The position numbers were made by a program, and so were the translations under genes. A stretch of 64,000 nt of DNA from NCBI RefSeq assembly GCF_000026945.1, contig NC_012861.1, positions 1,488,001 through 1,552,000 of the forward strand, read 5' to 3'. The notes under the pieces were generated by a model. The model searched no databases and was not told where the DNA came from. It saw only the letters and a list, made by a program, of their open reading frames with translations. The stretch is from Candida dubliniensis CD36. Lineage: Eukaryota > Ascomycota > Pichiomycetes > Serinales > Debaryomycetaceae. Positions 34,099-43,491 of the stretch are shown piece by piece; the first letter of the stretch is position 1; each line of letters starts with the position of its first letter.

Positions 34099-35802
34099 TT
34101 AGAACACTTCAGTTGTGGATAGTTTTCTAGTTTCTGTGAGTGGAATATCTGCTGATATACTGTGCTTTATCTTAATCATTAGTTCAGTGTCGTGTACATC
34201 CTCGGTTACCAGCTGTATCTTTTCATTCAAAACCTCCTCTTCTTGTTGGTGATGATCGTTTGAAGATCCTTCTTCATTGGCCATACCAGGTACCTGCCCT
34301 TCCAACTTGAGCTCCTGTTGAATATTACAGGCGTTCAATTGTTTTAACTTTTTGCATATAGTATATCCGATAGTTCCAATGACATCTTCTGCCCATACAA
34401 TATCAAGATGATTATAAGTGGGGATTGCTACAGTCTCCAAATTACCGCCTTCTCTATATCCAGGTTCATACTTTCTCATATGTGCAACGACCTTTGCTCC
34501 GTCTACTAAAAAGTCCTCATCGCCGGTAAAAACAATCATGGGAACCCTAACGCCATTGAACCACGTAGCATCAAATTGGAAATAACTCTTTTTGTCGTCA
34601 GTGACATTCTCTGTAAAATGGGCATCGCTAGCATAAGCAGCTTTTGGTTGTAACAAAGTGGTAAACCCACAATCGGAATGCTTCGACAAGTAGTATTTCA
34701 TTAGTTCAACCGATGCATAACTCATATTGAAAATAAAACAAAAATGCCACACTTTTTTATACGGCCCCCAATTCCTCCCAGTCCAACCAAATAAATACTT
34801 GAACATATAGTACGACAACTTGCCAAACAACCACGTACTTGCAATGTAGTGTCTCACAAGACACAAGTTTCTCAAGAATGCGCAGCAACCAAATAACATC
34901 AACCAGGTAAATTCACTACGATTATTGATAAATTTAATGAATTGACGAGTGTAGAATAGCTTGCCTGGATATACTGCTGGAGCCAATGGACAAAAAAGCT
35001 CAATTCTTTCATGTATATCTCCCAAGCGTGGGTTTTTGAGCATCAAAAAGCTTTGTAATCCACCTTGCAGATGCCCCAATAAAACTAATTTCTTGAAATA
35101 CTTTTTGTTTGCCAAAACTGTTAATATTAAAGCCGGTAAATCATGGCATCCCAATTCTTGAACTCCCCAGTCCCAGTATTGTTCATTGTTGTAAAGATTC
35201 CCGCTCAAAGTTTTGTGTTGAGGAGTGAACCACGAACGGTTATTCCCCATCCAAACATCAAAGCCTTGCTCATGAAAATAGTATCCTAACGAATTCTTGC
35301 CACTCACTATCCATGTCCCACTGCATGACAATAAGCCATGTTGTAAAAGAACTGGTTTCCTTTGTTGCTTTTGCTCTTCCAGTTCCTTGGGATCGATGAT
35401 CCTATGTAGGGTTAAGATATACCCGTCACATGTGGTCACCTTATACTCTTGCAAATCTAAATTCAAACACTGCAAGTAATACTGCAAATCACTAGTTGGT
35501 TTCATTTTGGACAAGTCATCGTATGGTTCTCGAGGCACATATCCGTGACTTTTTTGCTCCATATCTGCAAGCACAGCCTTCTCCTTTCCACTCACAAGAT
35601 CAAACCAATGATTGAGTACAGAACCAGTACATAGTATTGTTGTATATATAACTGATCCCAAGGCGCTAATAAGCATTATCAAATATTTCATAAATACATT
35701 GTGAAAGTGTGTTTCACGTGGTGCAACTAACAGAGTATCCTGATGTGTATCAGATACTCTTTGCATCAATTGATCTGGTTCTAGGGGATTCTCTTCACTC
35801 AT
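34099..35802 (-). CDS. Membrane-anchored steryl ester hydrolase/lipase (Yeh1/Yeh2/Tgl1 family)
   Basis: A 567-residue acid-lipase-family protein. A hydrophobic segment at ~37-60 (YLIMLISALGSVIYTTILCTGSV) anchors it, as in Yeh1/Yeh2/Tgl1, which hydrolyse steryl esters at lipid droplets or the plasma membrane. The lipase start DGYILTLHRI is at ~125, the oxyanion motif HGLLSCSGTW at ~154 and the WMGNNRS block after it. The nucleophile elbow reads G-H-[CTG]-Q-G-G at residue 245. The catalytic Ser is thus encoded by CTG and exists only because this clade reads CUG as Ser. The likely acid is Asp428 or Asp430 (FTGDEDFL) and His465 (NHLDIVW) completes the triad. Length fits Yeh1 (573). Confidence 0.92.
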   Translation of the reverse strand: MSEENPLEPDQLMQRVSDTHQDTLLVAPRETHFHNVFMKYLIMLISALGSVIYTTILCTGSVLNHWFDLVSGKEKAVLADMEQKSHGYVPREPYDDLSKMKPTSDLQYYLQCLNLDLQEYKVTTCDGYILTLHRIIDPKELEEQKQQRKPVLLQHGLLSCSGTWIVSGKNSLGYYFHEQGFDVWMGNNRSWFTPQHKTLSGNLYNNEQYWDWGVQELGCHDLPALILTVLANKKYFKKLVLLGHLQGGLQSFLMLKNPRLGDIHERIELFCPLAPAVYPGKLFYTRQFIKFINNRSEFTWLMLFGCCAFLRNLCLVRHYIASTWLFGKLSYYMFKYLFGWTGRNWGPYKKVWHFCFIFNMSYASVELMKYYLSKHSDCGFTTLLQPKAAYASDAHFTENVTDDKKSYFQFDATWFNGVRVPMIVFTGDEDFLVDGAKVVAHMRKYEPGYREGGNLETVAIPTYNHLDIVWAEDVIGTIGYTICKKLKQLNACNIQQELKLEGQVPGMANEEGSSNDHHQQEEEVLNEKIQLVTEDVHDTELMIKIKHSISADIPLTETRKLSTTEVF

Positions 35803-36436
35803 TGTTATAAATAGTTCAATTTAGCTAAGGACAGATCTGTTCAGGTGGACCTGTATACTTTTCATGAATCGGGACGGGAACTACCTTGTTACTTTTGATT
35901 TTCTTAACTATAAACTCCAAAAGATTTGTGTATTTAGTTGGTAGTATGCAGATGTGTACACTATAGTCATCCCACGGATCTCATGAAAATATTTGCAAGT
36001 TTTCCAATGAAGAGAAATCTAGGAGATTATAAATCAAACAAGGAAAAAAAAAAAAAAGCAAAGATAAAGAAATGCTGGTTTTGTGGTATTTCCGATGAGA
36101 ATCGAATCGAATAATTCTGAGCATAATATTTCACTACCGACCATTCCGTAAGATTCTTTAACCAATCTACAATTAACTTAAGACTTTCAGAAGAATCTTC
36201 AAATAAAAAAAAAAAAAAGCAAAGTTACGATTAAAGTCTCTAGATTTATCATATAAAGCTACTTCTATTCTATGCGTATAAATTAGTTTCGTTTTTTTAT
36301 TATTTTCCTCAGCTAGTGCAATATACTTTTCTTTTGACAAAAAGAGTAGTATTGCTTTTATACAAAGCAAGGATTGCAGACACAACAAAAGAAAGAATCA
36401 AATTCATTTACAAAAGAAAAGGTAGATCTTACCCAC
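35803..36436. other. Intergenic, steryl hydrolase promoter and RCL1 3' end
   Basis: A 634-bp AT-rich region with A-runs at about 36042-36056 and 36207-36220. An AGAAT/ATTCT stem-loop with GAATCGAATCG lies at 36098-36118; it does not fold as a tRNA. No gene was seen. Confidence 0.5.
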
Positions 36437-37552
36437 TCAAGCTATTTTTTTAGAAACATTGGTGAACCCTACTCCCTTGATAGAAATGGTCATATACTTG
36501 TCATCACCATCGAGCTCTTCTGCGTCATCTTTGAAAAATGCTTCAGTGCCAAAAACTTCTTGTATATCTCTGAGCACAAACACCAAATTCTCGTCAATCT
36601 CATTCTTTTGAATTTTCAAGCGACCAATATCTTCTTTTCCAATAGTCATATACACAAGTGCTAATGGTAACTGGTATCTCCCAACAACTCCACTATTTGT
36701 TATTTCCTCTAGCAACTGGTAAGCAGTTAACTCACCTGCATCTTCTGGTAAACTCCCAGCAGAACCAACATTCTCAGTAACAATTCTCCAACCACGCTTC
36801 AGCTCAGCAACCAAAGTGATTCCAAATCCTGGTGACTTTCCTGAATTTTCACCTCTCCAGACATCTGCAGTGATGTTAACTTCACATCCTGTGGGTTTCA
36901 AAACTGCTCTTGCTGAATCAATCATTCTATTAACAATCGATGGGGAAACTCTTGTACAATAAGCAACGCCTCTGATGGCAGAAAATTTAGGAACATCTAA
37001 TGCATGAAGAGTTAATGGTTGCGGAATCAAAGAGTTACATAACAAGTGCACTTCGCCTCCACCTAATGGGGCAGATCCTCTTTTTAATATATGCAATGAA
37101 ACTTCCCTCACGCCAAACTTTTCCATTACTGGCAATAATCCCCATTTAATGGCATCAACACCAGTGTCATTCCCTGGCATATTAGTTAATCCTTTGAAAA
37201 TAATGCTAAATTTCTTTTTAGAAAATGGTGCCAACATTAACATTGGTTCAATGAAATATCCGATAGATTTTGTATCAGGACAATTGTGAGTAAGATCTCC
37301 ACCTATTATAATGCCGGGTCTATAAATGATTGTTGTACCCGTATATGAGATTTCAATATGTGATCCATTGGTTACGGCTTCTAGTAATCTGAGAAAAGAA
37401 ACTTCGTGATCTTTCAAACCTGGATTCAAGTCTTGGGATCGAATTTTGGTAATTTTAATAGGTTTCCCCGACAATGTGGCTAGCACCAATCTTAATCTAA
37501 AATTCCTGTGTCCTTCAAATATTATTATCTTTTTGGGAGTAACACTGGTCAT
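36437..37552 (-). CDS. RCL1: rRNA processing protein Rcl1 (RNA 3'-phosphate cyclase-like)
   Basis: A 371-residue protein of the RNA 3'-terminal phosphate cyclase fold, matching Rcl1 (367 in yeast). It works with the GTPase Bms1 in early pre-rRNA processing of the 40S pathway. EGHRNFRLRLVLATLSGKPIKI opens the protein. NMPGNDTGVDAIKWGLLPVME and LKRGSAPLGGGEVHLLC are family blocks. The true cyclases' C-terminal catalytic His motif is not evident, as expected for Rcl1. Rcl1 rather than RtcA is supported by length and by the PGFGITLVAEL segment. A GATGAG core lies upstream at 37690-37695. Confidence 0.94.
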   Translation of the reverse strand: MTSVTPKKIIIFEGHRNFRLRLVLATLSGKPIKITKIRSQDLNPGLKDHEVSFLRLLEAVTNGSHIEISYTGTTIIYRPGIIIGGDLTHNCPDTKSIGYFIEPMLMLAPFSKKKFSIIFKGLTNMPGNDTGVDAIKWGLLPVMEKFGVREVSLHILKRGSAPLGGGEVHLLCNSLIPQPLTLHALDVPKFSAIRGVAYCTRVSPSIVNRMIDSARAVLKPTGCEVNITADVWRGENSGKSPGFGITLVAELKRGWRIVTENVGSAGSLPEDAGELTAYQLLEEITNSGVVGRYQLPLALVYMTIGKEDIGRLKIQKNEIDENLVFVLRDIQEVFGTEAFFKDDAEELDGDDKYMTISIKGVGFTNVSKKIA

Positions 37553-38237
37553 TATTTAGAGTCTTGACTAACAAGGTAGAACAGTTTCTATTTGTTGTGT
37601 GGTTTATTAGTTTAATTCTAGTATTTTTTTTAAAAAGAACACTTCTGTTATGAATTTTTTTTTTTTTTCTTCCATGTACATCGACTCTGCTCATCACAAA
37701 CTGCAAAGAGCTGAAAAAAGTGTTTTTGCAAACGGTGGTGCTACCAAATGCTTAAGTTTTGTTTGAAAAAATAGAGCTAATATGGTATATTTGTAAAAAG
37801 TTGATCGTTTTTGATAACTTACTCCTTGTAAACAATTCAACGATAGAAGTGGATAAACTGTACAACTGTGCTGGTTTGAAATAGTATTTATATTTGTTGT
37901 AAAATGCCTGTAATATACTCACACATACTTATATAAACTGGCACCAGGTTACCTCAAGAAAGCAATGTACAAAATAGTTCAGTTAATAGTACGGAGTACA
38001 GTATTCCTAACAATTGGCTTCTTCTATTAGGATGTATTCTACTGATTACATTTAAAGGCTTGGTGCCTTGAGATGAATGGGATTGGGTTTTGGGTAGTGT
38101 CCATTGGTAAACTTTTCAGTTGTTGTTACTGTTGTTATTTTTTTTTTTTTCCTCACCTGTACGCTTAACTTCAAGAAACAAAGGTTGTTATCGATTAATA
38201 ACAATACTCAACTTACTCGAATATATCATATATATCA
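37553..38237. other. Intergenic, divergent RCL1/TAF4 promoter region
   Basis: A 685-bp divergent promoter region. On the RCL1 side there is a T-run (37654-37668) and CTCATC at 37690-37695, a PAC-core match on the minus strand. On the TAF4 side a T-run is at 38138-38150. Nothing else was recognised. Confidence 0.55.
37690..37695 (-). promoter_or_regulatory. PAC-core match upstream of RCL1
   Basis: GATGAG on the minus strand, ~140 bp before the RCL1 start and next to a T-run. The six-base core alone is weak evidence; the gene's role in rRNA processing makes it plausible. Confidence 0.3.
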
Positions 38238-39320
38238 ATGGCCAGTACACCTCAAGAACCGTCCAATTTGAAGAGAGAGTTAGATAATGGTGAGGATTCC
38301 AACTCACCGAACAAAAAATCCAAAACAGAGGCCAGACCGGAAAACCAGAACTCATTGGAGTCTGATTTCAATGGCTTACCAGAGGCTTTACTACAAACTG
38401 AAACAAATGGAGCATCACCAGCAGCAACACCAATTGATACCTCTAATGTATCGAATACAAAGGATCGTGATCATGATACGTCCAAATTGAATGATGCGAT
38501 TGCGGCTGCAGGAGTTGATATTCAACAAGAAGAAGAGATATTATTACAACAACAATTGAATAGAAAATCAGCAGAAGGTATTGCCAGTAATTTAAAAAGT
38601 GTGATCAGGTCTAGTAAATCACCTCCATTTTTGAATAATTATCATTTAGCAGCTTTTATAGATAAAGTAGCTAAACAAAACGGAATTCAACAAAATTTCT
38701 TAATGGATGGCGAGATGTTGGAGTTGATTTCGGCTGCCTGTGAGACTTGGCTAAGTAATCTAGCAACAAAAACAATAATTTTGTCACGTCATAGGAGAAG
38801 GGGAATACCTGTTATTAATAAGAAATCAGGAAGTAGCTCTGTTCCAAGATCAGAAATTTCCAAAGAATTGAGAAGTTTGGCTTTAAAACAAAAAGAAATG
38901 GAAGAGAAACGAGTGAATAAAAGAGTGATGTTGGGGTTAGAGAAAAGTACTAAAGATGCATCTAAAAATGACGAAAACGGTGAATCAAAGGCTGGTGCTG
39001 AAGAAACGTTACATCGCGCAGCAAACGCTACGGCTGCAATGATGACCATGAATCCGGGGAGAAAGAAATATAGTTGGATGACCTCAAGTACTACAGTAGG
39101 AGGCGGGTCAGACTTTGGGAAATCCAGTAGTGGCACATCTAAGGACTCGGGAAAACTTCAGAGCCCTATTATTTCCGTGCGTGGTGATAATGGTCTTAGA
39201 TTTCGAGAAATAAGGTCTGGTAATTCCATAATTATGAAGGATTTGCTAGGAGCAATTGAAGATGAAAAAATGGGTACTAGAAATGCTGTAATAAAAGGTT
39301 ATGCCAAATTGAAAGATTGA
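38238..39320 (+). CDS. TAF4: TFIID subunit TAF4
   Basis: A 360-residue subunit of TFIID that pairs with TAF12 through a histone fold (yeast Taf4 388). The N-terminal ~110 residues are acidic and Ser/Asn-rich. The conserved TAF4 domain runs from ~130 to the end: helices in VAKQNGIQQNFLMDGEMLELISAACETWLSNLATK, then LSRHRRRG. A coiled KEMEEKRVNKRVMLGLEK segment and the C-terminal NSIIMKDLLGAIEDEKMGTR follow. These match the fungal TAF4 C-terminal arrangement. It acts in the nucleus in promoter recognition by Pol II. Confidence 0.93.
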   Translation: MASTPQEPSNLKRELDNGEDSNSPNKKSKTEARPENQNSLESDFNGLPEALLQTETNGASPAATPIDTSNVSNTKDRDHDTSKLNDAIAAAGVDIQQEEEILLQQQLNRKSAEGIASNLKSVIRSSKSPPFLNNYHLAAFIDKVAKQNGIQQNFLMDGEMLELISAACETWLSNLATKTIILSRHRRRGIPVINKKSGSSSVPRSEISKELRSLALKQKEMEEKRVNKRVMLGLEKSTKDASKNDENGESKAGAEETLHRAANATAAMMTMNPGRKKYSWMTSSTTVGGGSDFGKSSSGTSKDSGKLQSPIISVRGDNGLRFREIRSGNSIIMKDLLGAIEDEKMGTRNAVIKGYAKLKD

Positions 39321-39686
39321 ATTACGAATAGCTGAATAAAAAAAAGAAAGAAAAGAATGTGTATATATAGTTATCTGTGTCGATAATAGTTTTACATGAT
39401 ATAGTGCTTTATGATTCATATATTTGGCAGGAGAATTGGGAGGTGCCAGTAACATGGCAAGTTGTATTCTCATTATGATCCTTCGAAAGGGGAAACCCGT
39501 GCGATGTAGGCATCTCTTTTCTTTTTCTCTGATTATGGTGCACCTTTGTTTTGATTCTTACATCTTCGCGTTGTTGTTTTTTTTTTTTTTTTTAATTGGT
39601 TTTTATGTTTTGGTTAGGATCATTTCGCCCATTTCTTTTCAATCACAACAAATCATTATCAGTTATAAGCATAATTTACCAACACA
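39321..39686. other. Intergenic, TAF4 to YCS4
   Basis: A 366-bp region with a T-run at about 39578-39592. An open frame here is low-complexity and not supported as a gene. Confidence 0.5.
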
Positions 39687-42600
39687 ATGGATTTCAATCT
39701 TTCATCATATTTCAACGCGTTTGATGTTGATAAGGATTATCAAATAGAGTTTTCTGATGTGGATTCAAAATTAGATGCTATTACAGATTCTTTGGCAAAC
39801 AATCCCGAATCCCTAAATTATAACCAGGAATTATTAGAAGATCTTGTTGAGTTGACACATGGATTTAGAGTGTTGGAGGAAAAAAAGCGTCATCAGTTAG
39901 CATATCTTATTACTTCTTCTTTAAATGCTGTTGGACAATCATATGATAACGTAATCCAGGCTGGTGATTTTCTCGACAATGTTGATACTATCAAGTCAAC
40001 TTTAGAAAGATATGGCTATTTGATATTTGTTCTTTTGAAGTATCTCGGGAAAGAGGATTTCTCACAGGTTGGCAATGCAAGATCACAGAAAGCTGTTCCT
40101 CGGGAAGTATTGGCTAGATGGAAATCAAATTGTACTGAAGTCGAGAATGGTTTGACTGCAGTTATAACTATCTTGAACCTTGACTTGAGTAAAGTATTTG
40201 TCACAACCCCTGAACGGGATTCATTTGTGGAATTGTTTTCCAGACCGATTATTAATTTGATGGAAAGCCCAGAGAGAATGAAGTTGGTACCTATTAAATT
40301 GTTGATTTTCAAGGCCTTGTGCATTGCTGTCACCAAACATAAACATGGATCTATGCTTCAGCACTCCATCATTCAATGTCTCACGTATTATGCTCATTTG
40401 CCACAGTATATGGCAGGATTACTACATACATTGACAGAAAAATACGATTATATGGTTTTAACTGAAGAAATATTACGAGAGATTTCCCAAACTCATTTCA
40501 ACTCAAATGATACCAACGGTCCGAAAGCAGTATCTGAATTTCTTATCAAGTTGTCAGAGTTGAGTCCAAGGTTAATTTTGCGTCAGATGACAAGTATCTC
40601 ACAGTTATTGGATAATAGTAATCAAACATTAAGATGCTCGGTTGTGGAAGCATGTGGTAACATTGTTGTTGATATTCTAAAAAATAGTACTAAAGATCAA
40701 GGTGAAGATGAAGATGCAGATTATTATAGACACCAGGTCGTCAAACTCTTGAATTTGTTAGAAGAGAGATTTTTGGACCAGAATCCCTATGTGCGTACAA
40801 AGGCATTCCAAGCTTTGTCTAAAGTCGCTGATCTAAAAGTCAAATTAACTGAACGAAGACAGAAAATGATGATGTTGGCTGTAAGGTCACTCGAAGATAG
40901 AAGTACTTTGGTCAGAAGAAATGCCATTAAATTGATGTCTAAATTAATACTTAATCACCAATTTCAAGGTTCTCACGGAACACAGTTGGCATTGACATTC
41001 TGGAAACGAAAATTAGACGATGCCGAAGCGGAACTAATGAAATACATACCTGCAGATGCCCAACCTAGGACTGAACAATCAGACTCCAGTGGTGTCGAAG
41101 ATAATGGAAATGAATTGGATAAAGTAGAGCAAGAGGAGGATCTGAACGAAAGAGAAGAAACCATTAAGGAAGGTGAACCAATAATGGACATTGATAAAGA
41201 GAATGTTTCGGAAGAAGGTGAAGGTGAAGGTGATATTGTTGCCAACACATCATCTTTTAATGATAATTTACCGGATGCAACTGTCTTGGCAAGGGTTAAA
41301 TTAACTACCAACTATTATAAAGATGCTGTGGATTTTGTTGAAGCTGTCCATCATGGAACTGAAGTTATTTCTGGGTTATTATTTTCTAAGAATAGAAATG
41401 AGGCGATAGATGCAATGGATTTCCTTGTTTTGGCAGATGCTTACGGTATCGAAAACTCGCACATTGGTATCAGAAAAATGCTTCATTTGGTTTGGATGAA
41501 AGGGTCTTCTGATGAAGGAAAATCGGTACCTGCACATTTAATTGATTGCTACAAGTCATTGTTCTTGATAGCTCCAGCTTCTGCCAGTAAGATTGAGAAA
41601 GCTACTTATATTGCCAAGAATTTAATTGGTTTGACCTTGAAAGCTTCTGTAGCAGATTTGGCTTCATTAGAGAAGTTGTTGGGTCTTATGTATGCGGCAA
41701 TGATGATCAATTTTGAAGTTATTAACGTATTGTGGCAAATTTATAACCTCAATGATCGCAGTGAGGAAGTGAGGAAACAGAAACGAGGAGCTATCATTAT
41801 TTTGGGGATGCTTTCTCTTGAAGACAATCAGATTGCCGTTAAGGGCTTTGACTCCTTATTGAATATTGGATTGGGTGAGGAAGGTAAAGACGATTTGATC
41901 CTTGGTAGGTATACGTGTATTGCGTTACAACGTGTTATATCAGCAGACGCAAAGAAAAATTCTACTGTGGTCAAAATTCCAAGAGAAGAAGAAGCGATAG
42001 CTAAATTCAAACAAATTTTAATTGATTATAATGAAAATCCAGAATGGTATTCTATTAGTGAAGAAGCAATTGATGCTATTTTTCAACTATCATCAGAGCC
42101 TGACAGGGTTTGTTCAGATGTTATCAAAAGTAAAGCGATTGCTGTTTTCGATGACAGTAAAGCTTCCGTGGAGAATCCGGGTATTGCATTGTCTCAGTTG
42201 CTATTTATTGCTGGGCATGTTGCAATCAAGACAATTGTTTTTCTAGAGAAACTTGAAGGACAATTCAAAAAGAAAAAGCATGAAGCTGAATCGAAAAAGG
42301 GTACTGGAATTTCCAACAATGGTGGTGCTGGTGGTGCTGGTAGTGCTGCTGCTGCTTCTGGTGGTGCTGCTGACACTCAAGAGGAAGCAAATGAAGAGAA
42401 CGAGTTGGAAATGATTGGAGGTACTTCCGAAGATGATTTTGCTGATGCCGTCGTACATGTCAAAGAACGAGAATTACTCTATGGTGATTATTCATTATTG
42501 GGAAGATTTGGACCTTTAGTGAAAGAAATTTGTGCACACCCTAAACAATTTCCAAATTTGAGGTTGCAACGCTCTGCTGTACTTTGTTTGGCTAAATTGA

Positions 42601-43232
42601 TGTGTGTTTCATCGATCTATTGTGAGGAGAATTTGCCATTATTACTTCAAATTATGGAAAAATCAGATGATCCTGTCACTCGATGCAACTGTGTACTTGG
42701 TTTGGGAGATGTGGCTGTTTGTTTTAACAATATTGTGGACGAAAATACGGAATACATATACAGTCGTCTTACCGATGAGAATATTATGGTGCAAAGAACA
42801 TGTTTGATGACAGTCACATTTTTGATCCTTGCCGGTCAAGTGAAGGTAAAGGGTCAATTGTCGTCTATGGCCAAGTGTTTGGAAAATCCAGATCAAAGTA
42901 TAAGTGACATGTGTAGATTATTCTTTGCAGAATTGGCTACCAAAGACAATGCAATTTACAATGGATTCATTGATATTTTCAGTGGGTTGTCTAATGACCA
43001 AACCTTGGCCAAAGATGAGATGAAACGAATTATACGATTCTTGGTCGGGTTTATTGATAAAGAAAAGCATCAGAAGCAATTGGCAGAAAAGTTGTTGGCA
43101 AGGTTACCAAAGTGTCAACTGGAAAATCAATGGCAAGATGTGGCTTTTGTTTTACAAACTATTCCTTACAAAAACGATGCTATTACTGCTGCCTTAGAAG
43201 AAGGTTTCACGTTGGTTCTGGCCAAGCATTAG
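39687..43232 (+). CDS. YCS4: Condensin complex non-SMC subunit 1 (CAP-D2)
   Basis: A 1181-residue HEAT-repeat subunit of condensin, the size of yeast Ycs4 (1176). The N-terminal Cnd1 region begins MDFNLSSYFNAFDVDKDYQIE. HEAT-type helices run through residues ~280-440 (for example NQTLRCSVVEACGNIVVDILK and RSLEDRSTLVRRNAIKLMSKLI). An acidic linker at ~465-530 follows. The C-terminal Cnd1 domain at ~920-1150 includes RLQRSAVLCLAKLMCVSS and PVTRCNCVLGLGDVAVCFNNIVD, both strongly conserved in CAP-D2. A Gly/Ala/Ser-rich low-complexity insert lies at ~875-895. Condensin compacts mitotic chromosomes and supports rDNA segregation. Confidence 0.96.
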   Translation: MDFNLSSYFNAFDVDKDYQIEFSDVDSKLDAITDSLANNPESLNYNQELLEDLVELTHGFRVLEEKKRHQLAYLITSSLNAVGQSYDNVIQAGDFLDNVDTIKSTLERYGYLIFVLLKYLGKEDFSQVGNARSQKAVPREVLARWKSNCTEVENGLTAVITILNLDLSKVFVTTPERDSFVELFSRPIINLMESPERMKLVPIKLLIFKALCIAVTKHKHGSMLQHSIIQCLTYYAHLPQYMAGLLHTLTEKYDYMVLTEEILREISQTHFNSNDTNGPKAVSEFLIKLSELSPRLILRQMTSISQLLDNSNQTLRCSVVEACGNIVVDILKNSTKDQGEDEDADYYRHQVVKLLNLLEERFLDQNPYVRTKAFQALSKVADLKVKLTERRQKMMMLAVRSLEDRSTLVRRNAIKLMSKLILNHQFQGSHGTQLALTFWKRKLDDAEAELMKYIPADAQPRTEQSDSSGVEDNGNELDKVEQEEDLNEREETIKEGEPIMDIDKENVSEEGEGEGDIVANTSSFNDNLPDATVLARVKLTTNYYKDAVDFVEAVHHGTEVISGLLFSKNRNEAIDAMDFLVLADAYGIENSHIGIRKMLHLVWMKGSSDEGKSVPAHLIDCYKSLFLIAPASASKIEKATYIAKNLIGLTLKASVADLASLEKLLGLMYAAMMINFEVINVLWQIYNLNDRSEEVRKQKRGAIIILGMLSLEDNQIAVKGFDSLLNIGLGEEGKDDLILGRYTCIALQRVISADAKKNSTVVKIPREEEAIAKFKQILIDYNENPEWYSISEEAIDAIFQLSSEPDRVCSDVIKSKAIAVFDDSKASVENPGIALSQLLFIAGHVAIKTIVFLEKLEGQFKKKKHEAESKKGTGISNNGGAGGAGSAAAASGGAADTQEEANEENELEMIGGTSEDDFADAVVHVKERELLYGDYSLLGRFGPLVKEICAHPKQFPNLRLQRSAVLCLAKLMCVSSIYCEENLPLLLQIMEKSDDPVTRCNCVLGLGDVAVCFNNIVDENTEYIYSRLTDENIMVQRTCLMTVTFLILAGQVKVKGQLSSMAKCLENPDQSISDMCRLFFAELATKDNAIYNGFIDIFSGLSNDQTLAKDEMKRIIRFLVGFIDKEKHQKQLAEKLLARLPKCQLENQWQDVAFVLQTIPYKNDAITAALEEGFTLVLAKH

Positions 43233-43491
43233 TACCATCGATTTATAACATAGATTATGTAGTGATAAATTCTATGCCATGTTACAGTCGTGTTGTGACC
43301 GAAGTATCGGATATTTCTTGTTGTTGTTGCAGTGAGAATGTCGTTTTATTTTTCTTGTCGTTTTTTGTCTCACTGTTGTGTAATGTATAGCTCAGTCTTT
43401 GAAATCAAAGAAACAACAACAACAAATACAACAAATACATTCCAAACCAAACTGCGCTACAATTAACATTCTCAATTGATTCAAGTAGACA

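Noticed and set aside
36081..36140. tRNA-like GATTCGATTC box on the minus strand
   Set aside because: The surrounding sequence does not form T, D and acceptor stems. Only a simple AGAAT/ATTCT hairpin is possible and no A box is present.
39424..39747. 107-codon frame overlapping the YCS4 start
   Set aside because: It begins in the intergenic T-run region and runs out of frame into YCS4. It has low-complexity Phe content and no homology pattern.
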